A DNA stretch of 64,000 nucleotides from Heliopora coerulea (GCA_030142905.1 JASJOG010000163.1:169501-233500); one strand, 5' to 3'; shown: positions 1-13,978, counted from the stretch's first letter. The notes: a model not told the origin generated them from the sequence alone. Numbers and translations are program-made.

Positions 1-172
1 ACGAAAACTTCGATTAGAAAGCGACCAGGGAGCCAGCAACTAAATAAGTATGCATCCAAGCAAGCAGACAAGTAAGTAAGCAAGTAGCTAAGTGGGCAAA
101 CAAGATTGGAGGCGTGGCAGGGGGGCTAGGGACCTTGGTTCCCTCACATAGTTTGGTGCAGGGGCCACAGTA

Positions 173-412
173 TAGCCTGGTTCTTACATAATCGCAAAGA
201 TCGTGCGATAGTCGCACGATGCAAGGTTTTTTAGTCGTGCGATTATCGTATGATTATGAGAACATAACAATCACAGTTGTGGACATCGTGGCAGTCGTGG
301 AAGGTGAATCCTGGAAGTAGGTTCGACGTCTACTTTCACGTCTGGTTCTCATATAATTGTAACGGTTCTGCCACCATCGCACGATCTTTGCGATTATATG
401 AGAACTAGGCTT
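173..412. mobile_element. Non-autonomous DNA transposon (MITE) with ~37-bp terminal inverted repeats
   Basis: Positions 173-210 and the reverse complement of 376-412 match closely; both contain ataatcgcaaagatcgtgcg. The flanks are TA on each side, which would fit a TA target duplication as in Tc1/mariner-type elements. The 240-bp element has no coding capacity. It lies in the 3' part of the beta-adaptin gene, apparently in its last intron. The superfamily is inferred only from the short TA flanks. Confidence 0.65.
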
Positions 413-830
413 ATACGTGAGCCTCCCTTATTTTTAACTGGCTAGTAATATTACACTGCAAGCTTATGATTGCCAAATGAGATTGCTGCTTAAACAAACG
501 TTATTTTTACTTAGAACATTTAGAAGATCACAAATTCGATTTCGAACAACATCCAGGTTTTTGGCAAGGCGAGCGGGGCTATCGGGGTTTTTACCCTAGG
601 AGCACTCTGTCAGACACACCAATATAGAAATCTGGACCTCACTAGGCTCCTCAACTTTTGTTGTCGTTCCGACGCTTCCGACGGACGCCATTTCCGAAAT
701 CAAACGAATAAAGAAATTAATCAAGTAAAGGGAGACACGAACAGTAGCACAGGGATAAACAAAACACTACCAAATGCCACTATTATGACTTCTATGTTCT
801 TTTATGGGTAAGAACGTTTTCACAATGTAC
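413..830. other. Presumed last beta-adaptin intron, no feature seen
   Basis: This lies between the MITE and the last visible beta-adaptin exon, whose donor is at 830-829. I looked on the minus strand for the expected final exon (the end of the ear domain) and did not find it, so it should be left of the window. Confidence 0.5.
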
Positions 831-3800
831 CTGGACACTTGGATTTCCTGGTTCCATTTTGAGCTCCGCGAGCACCCAGATATTGTTAGTGAACTTCAGG
901 GATTGGTATAACATGTCCTAATATTTAAAAGCAATCATCAGAATAACGTGAAAAAACAAGGCACGTCACTGTTTGTTCGCTACAAGCCAACTGCTTTGAA
1001 TTAAGATGAAATAAAAAGAAGGGAGAAACCTGTCCATCTACAGTTCGTTTTGCAACTGTGAAAACATTGTTTGCGGCAAGTTTCTGTTGTGCCATATCTA
1101 AATGAAAAAAAAAGCATTTCTGCATTAAAAAAAAAAAACGTTACAGACAGAGCAGTGGTCATGTACACGTTGTGCAGCTACTGGCCAAGATCAAGGGAGA
1201 TCCCACTTCTTTAACATATTCGGTTATATTCAGAAAAACGCTAAAGCATAGCAAATTTTTACGGTCGTCTGGTTCTTAGACATACTTTGTTGGTGGATTG
1301 GAGGGTTATCTGAAACTAGAAAAAACTGATCATATACAACATGAATATTCTGCCACAAGTTTTGCTGGGTGACAGCTATGCCGAAGGACATAAAGACTAA
1401 ATGTGTATGTGCACTGTTTTTACCGGAACTGGCATTGCTGTGTAATTGTTTCTGAACTTCATTAGAAGCAGGTATATCTTTCCACATCGCCAAGAATACT
1501 TTCCGATCTAAAATTTCACAAGAGAAATTATTTTAGCACTACAGGTCTTACACGACCATCTAACAAGACACTTTCGTCTAGACATAACATCTCCCGCAAA
1601 ACACTACCATTACTCCAGAAACCAAGAACAAATGACCTACCCATTTGGCCGCCTTCAACGAACAAGACGTGCATTGGGACTAAACAGCTGAAGTAGAAGA
1701 CATCAATATTGTTCTTCACCGCAACTTGGATGTTTGTTAAAGGATCCATTCGTTGGATTGGTCCGTCTAAACAAAGCATAACAATTAGGAAGTGTTAAAA
1801 CAAGGCAGTTCGGAAAATTTGTTGCAGAATTTGGGATCAGGGCTAAAACAAACAAACAAACAAACAAAAAACGTGAAAAAAAAAAGCAACAAAAAACAAA
1901 ACAAGAAAGTGCCAAAATCGGGCCAACAAGTCGTAGTGTATAAATGCATTTTATTGCATTTCAATTACACGAGACGAGAGTGTCACACATTCGTGTCCTA
2001 GGAATATGGGTAAGCATATAGAACACTGATGCATAACTTTCTCCTGCTTTAATGATGTACTCTGGCGTTAACTAAACGCAAAGTTTTCCAGCAAATTAAT
2101 TTACACCATGTCTATGCAAATCACGCGATAAGTAATTTAAACTTGTCTCCATTTCAAGTCAAAAAGCATTCCCCTGCCCTACATATTGCCTATGACTCCA
2201 CAGTACGTTTACGGTACAACACTTACTCGTGTTTAGTATGAGCGAAGTGTCCGATGATTGATTGGGTGGAAGAGGATTGGTCACGTGTAACTGGGCACCA
2301 GGAATAAGACCGAAGCTGAAAGAGAGGTAAAACGGTTTACGTTTTAGGTTAATTCCCTATTCAGCCAAAAAATTTGTACAGAGTACAAGATTCACTTTTC
2401 AACACATAACGTCGTTCACTCGCGATGTCTGCCGCAATAATTATCTGCAAGTTAGTGAATTTATCCATTTCACAGGACTCATCCCCTTGCTAAGTCATCC
2501 AGAAATAACAACAGTAGACTCAAGAAGAGCATTTCTTACCTATTTTTGTTAAACTGTATGGCAAAGCCACCCATGGCCTGCATGGCTTTATTAAAAAACG
2601 TGCAGTCCATGTAAATCTGAGCTTGACGACGAGAAAATGTGCCTGTTGAGCAGTAAAATGGTATATTACTAACAGAAAATGCCTGATGAGCAAGAAGACA
2701 TTGTGTAACAAGGTGATCAACTTTAGCCAAAACTAACGTTAACTAAGCGGTCGACGTCTTAACCATTGTTAGTAAATTGCATGGCTGAAGAATGTTGTAT
2801 AAACCGCTTTCTTGAGATTTCGTAATATGTAAAAATTTGGAGCACGAACTTAAGTTGTTCAAAAGTCAATTAGCTAAATCCAGGATTAACAAAAATTTTG
2901 TGGAAAACCTTCAGGGAAAAGTTGGAATTTTCTTTAACAGATTTCGAGTGTATACAGAAAAAAAGTTTTAAACTGTGAAATCTGAACTAGATTTTTCAAC
3001 CAAAATAAACGAAACCAAAACAACAGACTAACTAGTAATCCTGGGTTAGCGTTAATCGTGCTTTGAAAAATCGGCCTCTGGTTGACATTCACGCATAACA
3101 AAAAAATATGGAGCAGCAAGAAACAGACCTGAGATCTCTAGACCCTTTCCTTTAGCTGCCGGCAACCAAACCTTTGAAAAAAGATCACGAGAGTGAGGAA
3201 AGGTGGGCCAAAAAAAAGTGGACACATAAAGTTGTAATAGAACGCTGCGTTAACTACCCGTACAACGCTGTAAAGTTGACGAATTAACGAAACTGAAAAT
3301 ACTGTAGAAAATACCAACGTTTCTTCAGAGTTACACGAGAAGTGAGCGGAAAAAACGAACTAGTGGATTGAAGTTTTGACATTTAAAATTATCAAGTGAA
3401 ATAAAGACATCCATTGATTTCGACTGCATAATCTTGTTTCACGTGACTTTTTTACCAACATATAAAAAGAGTCTTCAAATTTTTATTTCACTTCACGTTT
3501 CACTAAGGCAAAGGCGTTTAGCTGGACACGTAAGTATTTTCTGTTGGGAAGTTCCTCGAACTTTTGGCTTTTTCGTACGAATAACTGAGTAGTTTTACAC
3601 GTATGACTTCTCACGTACCGACTTCGGTTCAACATAACCTCCTGTCAATCCAGCTCCACCGGATAAACTAAACAAGTCTCCAAGGTTGCTTGCTGCAGCA
3701 GCACCTCCGGCAACAGGAGGAGCCATTCCGCCACCAGCTGATCCTCCGATCTAAAAAACAACATCAACTGAGAGAATGTTCACTGTTAAATGGCAAGGGG

Positions 3801-6800
3801 ATGGCATAGGATAGAGGGGAACCGATGAACATTTGAGAGTCACGTCAGGCAAGTTTTGGAGCGTTCTACTTCATTCTGCATGGCTTGGATCAGGGCCCAT
3901 GATCTCGCATGCCGGGACAATATTCGCTGACGTCTAAGTAATGCAAGTATAATACCGGAATATTGACTTATCATACCTGAAGGCCACCTAAGTCTGCTCC
4001 CAAGAGATCAACACCGCTGTGGCTATTTCCCACTAAAACGAAGAAGATTACTCAGAGCAGCTACTAAATATTTGCAGTATGATTACAGCACAGTTAGAGT
4101 CGCTTAGCATCCCTCGAACTACTGCAAACAGTTTAATATTTTGTCTCAATATCCATGATAAACTAAACACGCACTGCACTTACCCATAGCTGGCATTGGA
4201 GCAGTAGGTTGGGCTGCAGGTGGACCCCCAAAGTCCATTCCAATTAAATCGCCAATCAGAGAATCGCCGCCTGGTGGATGTGAAGGAATAACGGTTGCTT
4301 GCTGGCTGACTGGCGGACTTACAGGTCCTTCAGTTTGTGCACTTGGCGTAGGCTCAGCTCGTGCGGGCAAGGTGAACCTTCGAGCACTGGTCCGTCCTTC
4401 GACAAAGGCGCTGGGTGGCTTGTGGTAGACCGAAGCCAGAGAAGATATGTGACAGATGAGTTCGTCTAGTAAGGTTGGTTCGAGAAGATCGGTATCCTCT
4501 GAAATTAATGGTTTTTCAGCGAGAACCACTTCCTAAAACAAAACCCACAAAACGTGGCTTGTAGCTATGCAGATATTCAAAATAAACTTTAAAAAACAAC
4601 TGACTTAGCACCCTGTTCTGTGTCCACCACAGGCTTCTCAAAGCTTCGAATTTTTTTTTCTCCAGTGTTCAAATAATTACTAGATAGGCTGGCTAACCTT
4701 TGCAGCAGCTGGATCAGTAGACAGTAATCGCCAATAAATATAGCCCCGGTCCCTGAGATCAGGATTATCACTGTCCTGTGTCGCCAGGCTAAGAACTTGT
4801 TGCACAAGTTCTTGAGTTTCAGAAGGACGTTTGAGGAATAACTTCACGATACCCGTGAGAAGTTGTAGTTGAACCTAGATAGTAAAACAAAGAAAACTTT
4901 TCAACAGGGTGAACGAGTTTATGTGTTCTATGCCAGTTCTGATTCACTGAAATTGTTTTTATGCCGAATGTCATTAGCAATTGCGATTCCGAACTCTTGA
5001 ATATTGACTCCACATGGTCAACGTGGGGGTACAACTCCTCGTACACACCTCAAGCATGCACACACCCACACACAGGCGCACACATACACGCGCACACACT
5101 CATATTCACACACGCACACATATGCGCAAAGGCACGCACAGGTACTCACGAACTCATGCACTCGCTTTCACAAACACGCAAAAGCACTCACGCAGCCACG
5201 CATACGCACAACATTTGAAGCCTACCAAAAGTTCATGTTTCTTGAGAAAATATATAAAAATACATCCTCGGTTAAAACTATGTCATTACCTGTGTATTCT
5301 CATCCTGGAATCCTTCAAGGAAGGACTCAAGGAGTTCTGCAGCATTGTCGATCCTTTCCGCGTATTCTCCAATAATCCAAATCATAGATGCCCTACAGGT
5401 ATGCATCAATCACAAGGTACAAAATCTAAAACTTTCTTTAACGTGAAAAATACTTACAAGCTTTACTCAAAAGAATTTTTTTGATGAATGTAACGGGACC
5501 ATGCGTGCAACTAATATCAAAGAAATTCCCCATTGTAAAATGTTTTTCAAGACAGGTTAACAGACAATTTGTCAGTAAAATAAAACATCAAGGCAACGAA
5601 GCAAAGCTGAGAAACAAGAAGTAAAATAAAAGAATTTGGAAAGTGTACGTCCACAGTGAAAAGGCAAGCACAAAATGCTGGACAATTGTCTGGCAGACTA
5701 GGTTAATCTAGGAAACCGTGCAAACATATTTGCCATAATTTGCCAAACACGTCGCTTTCAGTTTCCAACGGATGTGCAGATGCATCAACAACTTGCGGAG
5801 TTCAGCTTCTATAACTGTCGTTGTACAACGTGCGATGGTAGTACATCTGAATTATTTATTGAAATATAGAATTCCTGTATATTTTTACTTTTTGTAAGAA
5901 AAGAAAAAGACTTTCAAGGAGGAAAACATTACTGTACAACTTGAAAAAAGTTAAGAAACAGACGTTACAGCAAATAACATAAGCAGTAAACATACGCAGT
6001 AAACTAAAATCGCAGAAGTTTGGGTGAGCAAATTTAAAATCTCACAGTACTATCAAAACATTGCAACTATAAAGACTAAGTTTGACTCTTTCATTCACAA
6101 CATTTCTAAGCATTGTGTTACCATGACGGCAATCAGTAAATAATTGACGTGCAAAGTATCGTACCTTGCTTCAGACTCATCAAGGGAATCCAAGTTCTCA
6201 CACAGCGTGGAAATGATACTTTCATACTTGTTGGGGTATTTACGGAAGATATCCTAAACCAGAATTTCAAATATCTGTACTCATAAGACAATGAACATCT
6301 TAAAGTAAAATTACTAACAGCAAGGGCAAAGTGAACTGTACATTCTGATGAAAGACATTCCATGCAAATTAGAAAAAGCAAAACTACATGTATTTCCAAT
6401 TTCACAAGTAACAGCAATTCCCACCTTGATAACAACTATTGCCTCTTGCACCACATAGTTCACTTTGGTTTGAATGAGGTCCAACAATGTACTAACACAT
6501 TTTTCAGAAGATTGCTAGGAAAATAATAAAATGTCTTAGGGGGTGTAAAAAAACACAATTATTCAGAATTCTTGCTAGCCTAGAAACACAACATGAAAAT
6601 TTACAAGCCATTATATGTTTAAATAATCTAGCCACAGATGTTCTGGTTTGGTTTAAATGAGAAACCTGATTCATAACCTGAAAAGTTTTATAGGAAACAA
6701 CTAAATGTAAGATCATTCTCAAGAAAATAAGGGAAGATTCCAGAGAGAATATGGTGTTGTGGAAAACAAGACATTATTGGGATAAAAAAGCAACAGAGTA

Positions 6801-9800
6801 CCCTTTCCCCTAATTTATTAAGATGAAATGCAATGATACCACATGCAAAACCAGACAAAATAATTTTGTTTTTCATTCACATCATTACTTTACTTGCACA
6901 ATGCTGATCTCTAGCAAGTATTTTGCTAGTTACAGTGTGTGTGGTAATAAAACTGAGGGGACTAGCACAGGACCAACATTTCAACACATTATTGTCAGAA
7001 TAGCTTCAAAATTCAAAGCTAAGGGCAAAATATGATCTGTTGTGTTACCAGACAAACAATAGAAGAAATGTACCTTCATACAACAAACATTTGCAAACAT
7101 GGGGTTGGCAAACTGTTGAGAGAAATAGAACCAGTCTCTCTGCCTGCTACCTTTCTTAAAAACTAGTTCACTTCAGCAAGCTCACAACTGATGTGACAAT
7201 GTTAGTCAAACATGAGTTCTTTGTTACAAAACAAAATCAAACCTTGTGTTTGCTGCACATAATTTTACAACAGCTACACAAAATAGTTCAGCTTTGGGGA
7301 GTTGTTCAATCATTTTTCAGTCCATAGTAGAATCTCACAATAATCCTTGACATTTCTTTGAAAGAACAGGACATGAATGCTAAATGGCTGGTTATGATAA
7401 CTAAAATTGTTGAACTGTTGCTTTAACAATGTATTTATGTTGGTGGAAGTTTGAAATAAGAAACCATAAGTTTGAAAACGTTTTGGAGTTTGCCAACTGA
7501 TGTTTGCAAGCTTTTATTGGTTGTGAGAAGACACCTTGAAGTGTATATAATGCAGCCTTCCAGTACCTCCACTTTAATAGCACAACGTCCAATGGCCCTC
7601 ACAGATTTCCTCACAAAATCAACATCAACCTCAGTAGCATACCTAAACAGGAGACAGTAGTGAAGAGATTTAATGAAAACTCAACTAAACAAGTATCAAA
7701 AGATGTTACCATAATAGCTTTCTGTCTCATGTTGAAGTGGTCCAATATGCTCAAGAACACAATTATTTTAATTTCATTTAATCAGGGTTTTCCACTGGCC
7801 ATATCAGATAAGAAGTCTGCTATGCGTCCCCTTGAGAAAGCTCTAACACCTTAAATTACCCTAGTCAACAGCTTGTCAATGATCCCCAACAGCTCAATAA
7901 TTCCCCCCATTATCGAGACAATTCTCTATCCCTACAAAATATTGCATATTTCTTCAAGAAAACTATGTCTTCTTTTGGCCATATTTTGGCAAGGACATGC
8001 ATTTTTAGATCATTTTAGGGGCACTTTCACGTAAATAGAAAAACATTCACAGGAGGCCTCTCCCCGACCTCCCCCAATCAGTAGAGTTAAAAGTTTGCTA
8101 GAAGTTCTACCTCCTTTCCAAAATTCCTTTTTGTACTACTGTGCCTGTATTTATACATTTGTGGCTTGAAAGAAAACTCAGATCATTTTAAAAATTTAAC
8201 CCTGTGCCTGTTAAACCAGTATTCTGTTCACATGAACTTACTCTTTCAATTCAGCCAAAACCTGTGCAATGTTCTGCTGGTTTGCCAGTCGAATCATGAT
8301 GTCTAATTTCTCAAGTTTAACATAAATTGGATCATTGTACTTCACAAAGAAAACTTTCATCTCATTTCTCAAAATCTCTGGTCTACAGTACAATGAAAAA
8401 AATCATAAAGAAACAAGTCAAAAACTAACACAGCAAATTCTATTGACCAACTTTTCAACAATGGGAAAAATTAGGCAAAAGTAGCAAATTTTAGTATACT
8501 GTAGTAGAATTCTGCTAACCTCTTCTGAACAATCAAATTAATATTTCTCAAAGCAACATACTGGACTTCTGGCTCACTGGACAACAAAGTAACTGTGATA
8601 AAGTAAAAGAAATTACAAATTAAAGTAAAGTACTCTTCAAGTCAAACTCCATAACTTTATCCTCTTCTTCTTAAGTCTTTTCTTACCAAGTGGTGGGGAT
8701 AATTTTTTAATTAGACTTTGTGTGAATGATGAGCCTTCTAAGATCTCCATGTATTTCATCAGAACCTAAATTATAACAGTACAAAAACTGTGAAAAGTTG
8801 TATGTTAATTATTATACATGTAAGGACTGTTCAATTAAAGCAGAGGTAAGTGACTTAGTATACTATACAGCACATTTACAGCATTGTACCTTGACAGCTG
8901 ACAGGACCACTGCAGCATTGGCGTGTGAGAGCCTTGGTGTTACCCGCTCACAGACACTAAAAAATAGAAAACAAAAACCCTTAAGGTGGACATGAAATAC
9001 ACATTTCATACTCAATGATTAATTATTTACTCAAATTTAAAATCTGGTGACCAGTAGATATTAGGGTACCATAATTTCCATGCCTTGTACTCTGTTTAAC
9101 TAGTAATAACCAAAAGGCTACTTGTCTATTTTCAAAATGTGTAACAATAACATTTGGGAATGCATGCCTCTTGCTGTCTTGCAGTCAAACCTATCAGCCT
9201 GAGATGGAGTAGAACTTTGAAATGTCATGCTTTATTTTTGCATACACAGAGATATATGGAAAGAAGTCTTTTGGCTGTTATAAATTTCTGCCACACAGTA
9301 CGTGAATGTACTAAAGATACCCCAGTTCTATTTCTGAAAGAAAGATTTCAGCTGCTCGCAGTTGCACATCACTTGATAGAATTTTGTTCTGAACAATTTT
9401 ACTCCAGCTGAAAACAAATAATAACAATATTAATAAAAAAACCAACTAAAACAAGCAATTTATTTTCATACCTTTGGGCTTCTTTATCATCTCGAGGATT
9501 ATATGTTGCAAGGCAATCAAGAATGAATATTTGACCCCACCTGGAGTTAAAATCATGTTTAAAAAATATTATTAACTAAATTAATGAACATGAAGTGTCA
9601 ACATGAAATGACAACAGTGCATATAGATTTGCAAAACTTACTCGGTGCACTCATTCAATGCAGTGCACAACTTGTTTACAGTTTGAGAATTAAGTTCCAA
9701 AGCTTCTGCTGCAGTTGGAGACACATCACTGATTTCACTTAGAGCAGCAACTGCATTAGCCACAACCTAGAAGGGACAAGTGTTTAATTTGGATAAAAAT

Positions 9801-12384
9801 AAATAACACTTCCAATACCCCAATAACCGACAATACCACAAAGTATAGTACAGTATTTTTTGAAGTACTTATTATTACCCATACCATGGGGTTTGAATCA
9901 GATAGCAGATCTTTCAATTGGTCCAGAAATCCTTGGTCTTCCACCAGTTGGGAGTTTATATCATGCAGTTTGGCAACACAAACAGCAGCAGTTTTCCTTA
10001 CATAAGGATCTTCATCTTTTAAGCACTTCCTTAAAGGTTCACAGAGATATTCTGTGATTTTATCCACTCGGATACAACCCATCGTCCTTACAGCCAAAGC
10101 ACGGATTAGGGGATTTGGGTCATCACAGTCCTACAAGTTGAAAGTTCAAAAAGAGTACGCCATTATGATACTGCTACATATAAAAATTAATAATCCTGAT
10201 ATACATACCAAAACCTGAATAACACGAGTAACACGAATAAATTGAATACAAGGCATTCTCTGACCTGAGATTTTTGTTGTATCTCAGGTCAGAGAATGCC
10301 TTGTGTTCAATTATGTCTCTTCCTGGCTGTGCTTAATCTATATTTAAACATGAGTAAAGTTTAATACAAATTGTATTCTGACCAAATGCTAACAGGTGAT
10401 CAAACAATGTATGTTTGTCCTGTTGTTTCATTTTGTAAATAGTAACTTAAATTGATTGACTCAATATCCAAAGCAGATACTAGTAAGTACTGTATGTATA
10501 ATCCTTATGTCCCCAGTGTGGTCCTTGAGAATGCTTAAAGATTAGTAGGTAATTATTCATTAATTCAAAGATTGAAGACAATTAGGGAAATATACCTATT
10601 TAAAAATCTTTGCAAAACTGTACAAGTTATAACATGAATTTCGAAGAGACATAGTCACTAGCACACTTCAGCTAAAATCACAGTTCTTGAGTCCTGACAC
10701 CACTTCCAGGAGTTTAAGCAGTAAGACAAATATTTCTCTACTGCATCAAGGTCAACAATACAATCCTCCCACCCACTTTAACCTCAAACACTTTTTGTCA
10801 GGATTTAAGCTTATAGACTATGGCACCAGCCTCCAAATATAGTCCCTGGAAGTGGCAAAGGTAAGTGACAACAGGTAGCAGAGCTTACCCTGGAAAATTT
10901 TTAAGGACCCCATTTTGTCATACATCTGAATGGTACACTTCAACTCATAAACTATGAATGAATTGTAACAATCCTAGCAACTCACCCTATCACTTCACAT
11001 TACCTCTCCCTCAACATTTTTACTAGGAATTGGCAAAACTGTAAATTGATTAGAAATTACCAATTCAACCTTTGTGAAAAGGAGGAAGTCCCTTCCAATC
11101 CTCCTATGGCTTCACCAATCCTCATTACATAACAAATCAATTTGACTTTTTATTATATACTGCTGCAGAAGTTCACTAAACATGACACATTGTACCTTAA
11201 CAAAAGTGTTGACAGCCATGATAGCCATGTCTGGTTGAGATTTGGCATAATTCATAAGATATAAGTAAACCAGTTTTTTCAACTCAAGGTTGTCAGTCTG
11301 CATACAATTGACCACATCAGGAAATAAGGAACTGTAAGAAAATATATGTATAGTATTTAACAGCAAGAGAGGGGAACTTCTTACCTCATTAGAAATACTG
11401 TTTTACAGTAAGGACTTTGCTTTACATGTTATGGTATTACGTATACTTACATATGTAATGCTATCAACCTTTCTGAACTTTTTAGATGATTTTCACCCTT
11501 CCAGATTTGGAAAGTAATCAATCAAAATGCCAGATCAAGCAACATGTAAAGACTCAAAGTAGGAAGATTTGATACTGTTACCCAGCAAGGCAGCCAGTAC
11601 CACATATTTTTTCTGTACTTGAAAAAGTTTGTTTATTAGTGCAAAGGGTCACAAATGTGCACAAATATATTTTGGAAAAGAATGCAGTGACAGAAGCCAC
11701 TATTTAGTTAAGGTAGGAGAAAGATTTAAACCTTCAAGCTGTATAAAGGTGAAAGGGTTTTTGTCCACTGTTCAACAGCTTGCATAACACCCACTTAAAA
11801 ATATTTCCACACTTGTTATTGATTACTGGTAATACCCATTATGAAGGTTGGCTTACACAATGTTTGTCAATCAAGAGAAGTCTGTGAATTCAGATTTAGA
11901 TATCATAGCTTACAAAATAGCCATAAGCAAGTAAAAAAGACTCCATACTAATTGTTGGTTGGAACCCTGTAACACCCTTCCTAGTTGTGGTATCCTTCCT
12001 TTATGGAGATTATGTACATAATAATTGTATTTCCATGTTTGGTTATTTTTGTATAATGCCCAAATTGGGCCTAGGGTATAAAAAGAAAGATAACAAAAAT
12101 AAAGCAGATTCCAACTGAAAGTCTTGATGTGTGTTGGTAAGAATCTCAGTGCATTACATGTGAATAACAATCCACTACAAATTGGTTCTGTATCAAAATC
12201 ACAATTTGCTTTTAAAGATTTCAACATTTTATTAAATATGGGAAGTAAGAGGTGGCTTATTGAATCCACAAAGATTGAAGGTGAGTTTTTATCCAACTTA
12301 ATTGCATGAGATATTCTTGCCACAACTTAACACTTATCCATGAGAGGATGTGCAGTGCTTCAATTCTATTTCAGAATCATCCTC

Positions 12385-12443
<59 letters not shown>

Positions 12444-13599
12444 AATAAAAACTCACCTCTAATCCCTGTGGACTTGATAGCTCAACAGGTAGAGCAGAGG
12501 GACTGGTATCCCAAAGGTAAGAGGTGGCTTAACATACTAATTTATTACTTTATAGCATTGAAACTATCTTTAAGAAGTGGCACTTCAAACTGAAGTGTTA
12601 AACCTTTGAATGTCCTCTTAATTTTTGAACTTCATTCCACTCTATGAACTTAATAAATGTATGTGATCTATATTACCATACATGTACCTGACATCTTTAC
12701 CAACTGTCATGCTTGCAATGACTTTTTTTACTGCTTCTTTTTTACGATCTTTCTTCTCACTGTTCAGTTCAGCCTTGAGTTCAAAAATTTCACCTGTTGT
12801 AAGAGACAGAATTTAGCAATTTTTAAATTATGATTAACAAGCAATTTGGGCTTTAACCCCCTTGAGAGGCAAGGGTACACTCCATAATTTTACTCTGACT
12901 AAAGCCAGGCAATTTTCACTTGTTGAGGAGATGAGCCATGCCCCTTAACAAGTTAACAGCCATCTCTTTAACCTGACTTTGGCCTGTTAAACTCTAACTC
13001 TACAAGCTGGGACTATCCTTCACTGAGAAATTAATACCTTACATGCCTGAGGCCTTTTACCTGCTAAACAATTGCTAAAAGGTGGCCATGGAGGTCAAAT
13101 GGTTAAAAACTTGAGCAACAGGTGCCAGTGTAGGTAGTTGAGGATAACAAGATGTGATAAGTTTGGGTGAAGCAACTACCTGAAATATATGGAAAGAAAC
13201 TTCGACGTTTCCGAAGGGCCTTTGCTTGAAACATCAAAGTTTCTTTTTGTATATTTCAGGTAGTTGCTTCACCCAAAGTTATCACATCTTGTCAAATGGT
13301 TAACCTTCAGTATAGTAAATCTTGAATGGTTGCAAGACAATCATAAAATTGTTTTACATCAGAAATTTTTGACTTTTTATTTACTGAATTATTTTTATTT
13401 ATTGAATTATGGGGGTAAAGAGTTATACCATATCTCAGCTGCTTCTACCTCACACCTTCACACTTTTACGACTTTACTCTTTCCAATTGCCAGATGATGT
13501 TGGCTGATCAAAGAATCACACAATTGTATATAGTGACTCCCTTTTTTAGTTTGCAGGAAGAGAAGAGGATCTCTTGGTCTGTCAAGAGGGTAAAAGTCA

Positions 13600-13635
<36 letters not shown>

Positions 13636-13978
13636 AAGGAAGCTACATTATACTTCTTGGCTTTGGAGCTCAGGTATGCCTAAAAATTAATTTCACTGTG
13701 AAAGCAGCTTTTGAAATTTTTTATATCTTGTTGCAAATTTTCCTAGGATGAGCAGTGTTTGACTGAAAACAAATATATAGTTATATACATACATGCACAC
13801 ACCCACACCTACTGTATGTGCACATATATCTGGTTGCAAAGATTTTGCAACATATCAACACTATCTTTATTGGTTCTTCATTTCTGTACAGCAAGATTAC
13901 AAACATGCATATATCTGCGGTTGTTGTTGCACAAAACGAACCTTTCTTGGTGGTAGTGAAGTACTTGGAGTCCGTCAT
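831..13978 (-). CDS. AP2B1: AP-1/AP-2 adaptor complex beta subunit (beta-adaptin), 3' end missing
   Basis: Large subunit of clathrin adaptors that links cargo and clathrin at endosome, trans-Golgi or plasma membrane. Exons (descending): 13978-13942, 12793-12688, 11331-11196, 10130-9885, 9766-9642, 9540-9472, 8956-8890, 8765-8687, 8592-8520, 8382-8242, 7642-7567, 6514-6425, 6253-6165, 5392-5290, 4874-4698, 4532-4184, 4032-3977, 3750-3619, 3171-3129, 2642-2540, 2315-2227, 1766-1641, 1507-1424, 1097-1030, 917-831. All introns are GT-AG, junction phases agree, and the sum is 917 codons. It begins [13 protein letters not shown] after a perfect GCCACC Kozak. The armadillo trunk (about residues 1-590) is near-identical to animal beta-adaptin. 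The hinge carries a clathrin box, LIGMD. The ear keeps the platform Trp (MWKDIP) and Tyr (DMLYQSL). Vertebrates are about 937-950 aa, so only the last ~20-25 residues are missing, beyond the left edge. Invertebrates such as Drosophila have one beta shared by AP-1 and AP-2, so AP1B1 is an equally valid name. Confidence 0.95.
5044..5210. repeat. Degenerate CA-rich microsatellite in a beta-adaptin intron
   Basis: Imperfect CA dinucleotides with CACG, CACT and CACAG variants, in the intron between exons 4698-4874 and 5290-5392. The long His/Thr-rich open frames here are products of the repeat. Confidence 0.85.
10241..10311. repeat. Near-perfect 31-bp inverted repeat (hairpin) in a beta-adaptin intron
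   Basis: Arms 10241-10271 and 10281-10311 are complementary except for one G-T wobble, with a 9-nt loop (ttttgttgt). The core arm is aggcattctctgacctgaga. It lies in the intron between exons 9885-10130 and 11196-11331. It could be a miRNA-type hairpin, a small foldback element or a recent inverted duplication. Confidence 0.85.
12245..12531. mobile_element. tRNA-like short interspersed repeat containing a (TA)n tract
   Basis: The unit is bounded by a 15-bp direct repeat gtaagaggtggctta (12245-12259 and 12517-12531). Inside are a ~120-bp body (about 12270-12386), a (TA)n tract and a tRNA-like segment with a pol III A-box match TAGCTCAACAGG (12478-12489). The body and head recur at 61560-61745. 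The ends of the body (tgagttttt / aaaaactca) are inverted copies. The direct repeat may be a target duplication, or partly the B-box region of the head, since it aligns loosely with ggtacgagttcaaatcc of the other copy. Confidence 0.55.
12387..12440. repeat. (AT)n microsatellite
   Basis: About 27 uninterrupted AT units within the short interspersed repeat. Confidence 0.95.
13147..13292. repeat. Inverted repeat with ~58-bp arms in the first beta-adaptin intron
   Basis: Arm 13147-13205 pairs with 13235-13292, sharing ggtgaagcaactacctgaaa and its complement, with a ~29-nt centre. The centre contains a gacgtttc / gaaacatc phrase of a kind common next to retroelement ends in marine invertebrates. 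The foldback structure is visible; classification as an element is inferred. Confidence 0.65.
13602..13633. repeat. (TA)n microsatellite
   Basis: Sixteen uninterrupted TA units in the first intron of the beta-adaptin gene. Confidence 0.95.

Noticed and set aside
4961..5484. Overlapping His/Thr-rich open frames
   Set aside because: Translations of an intronic CA microsatellite opposite the beta-adaptin gene.
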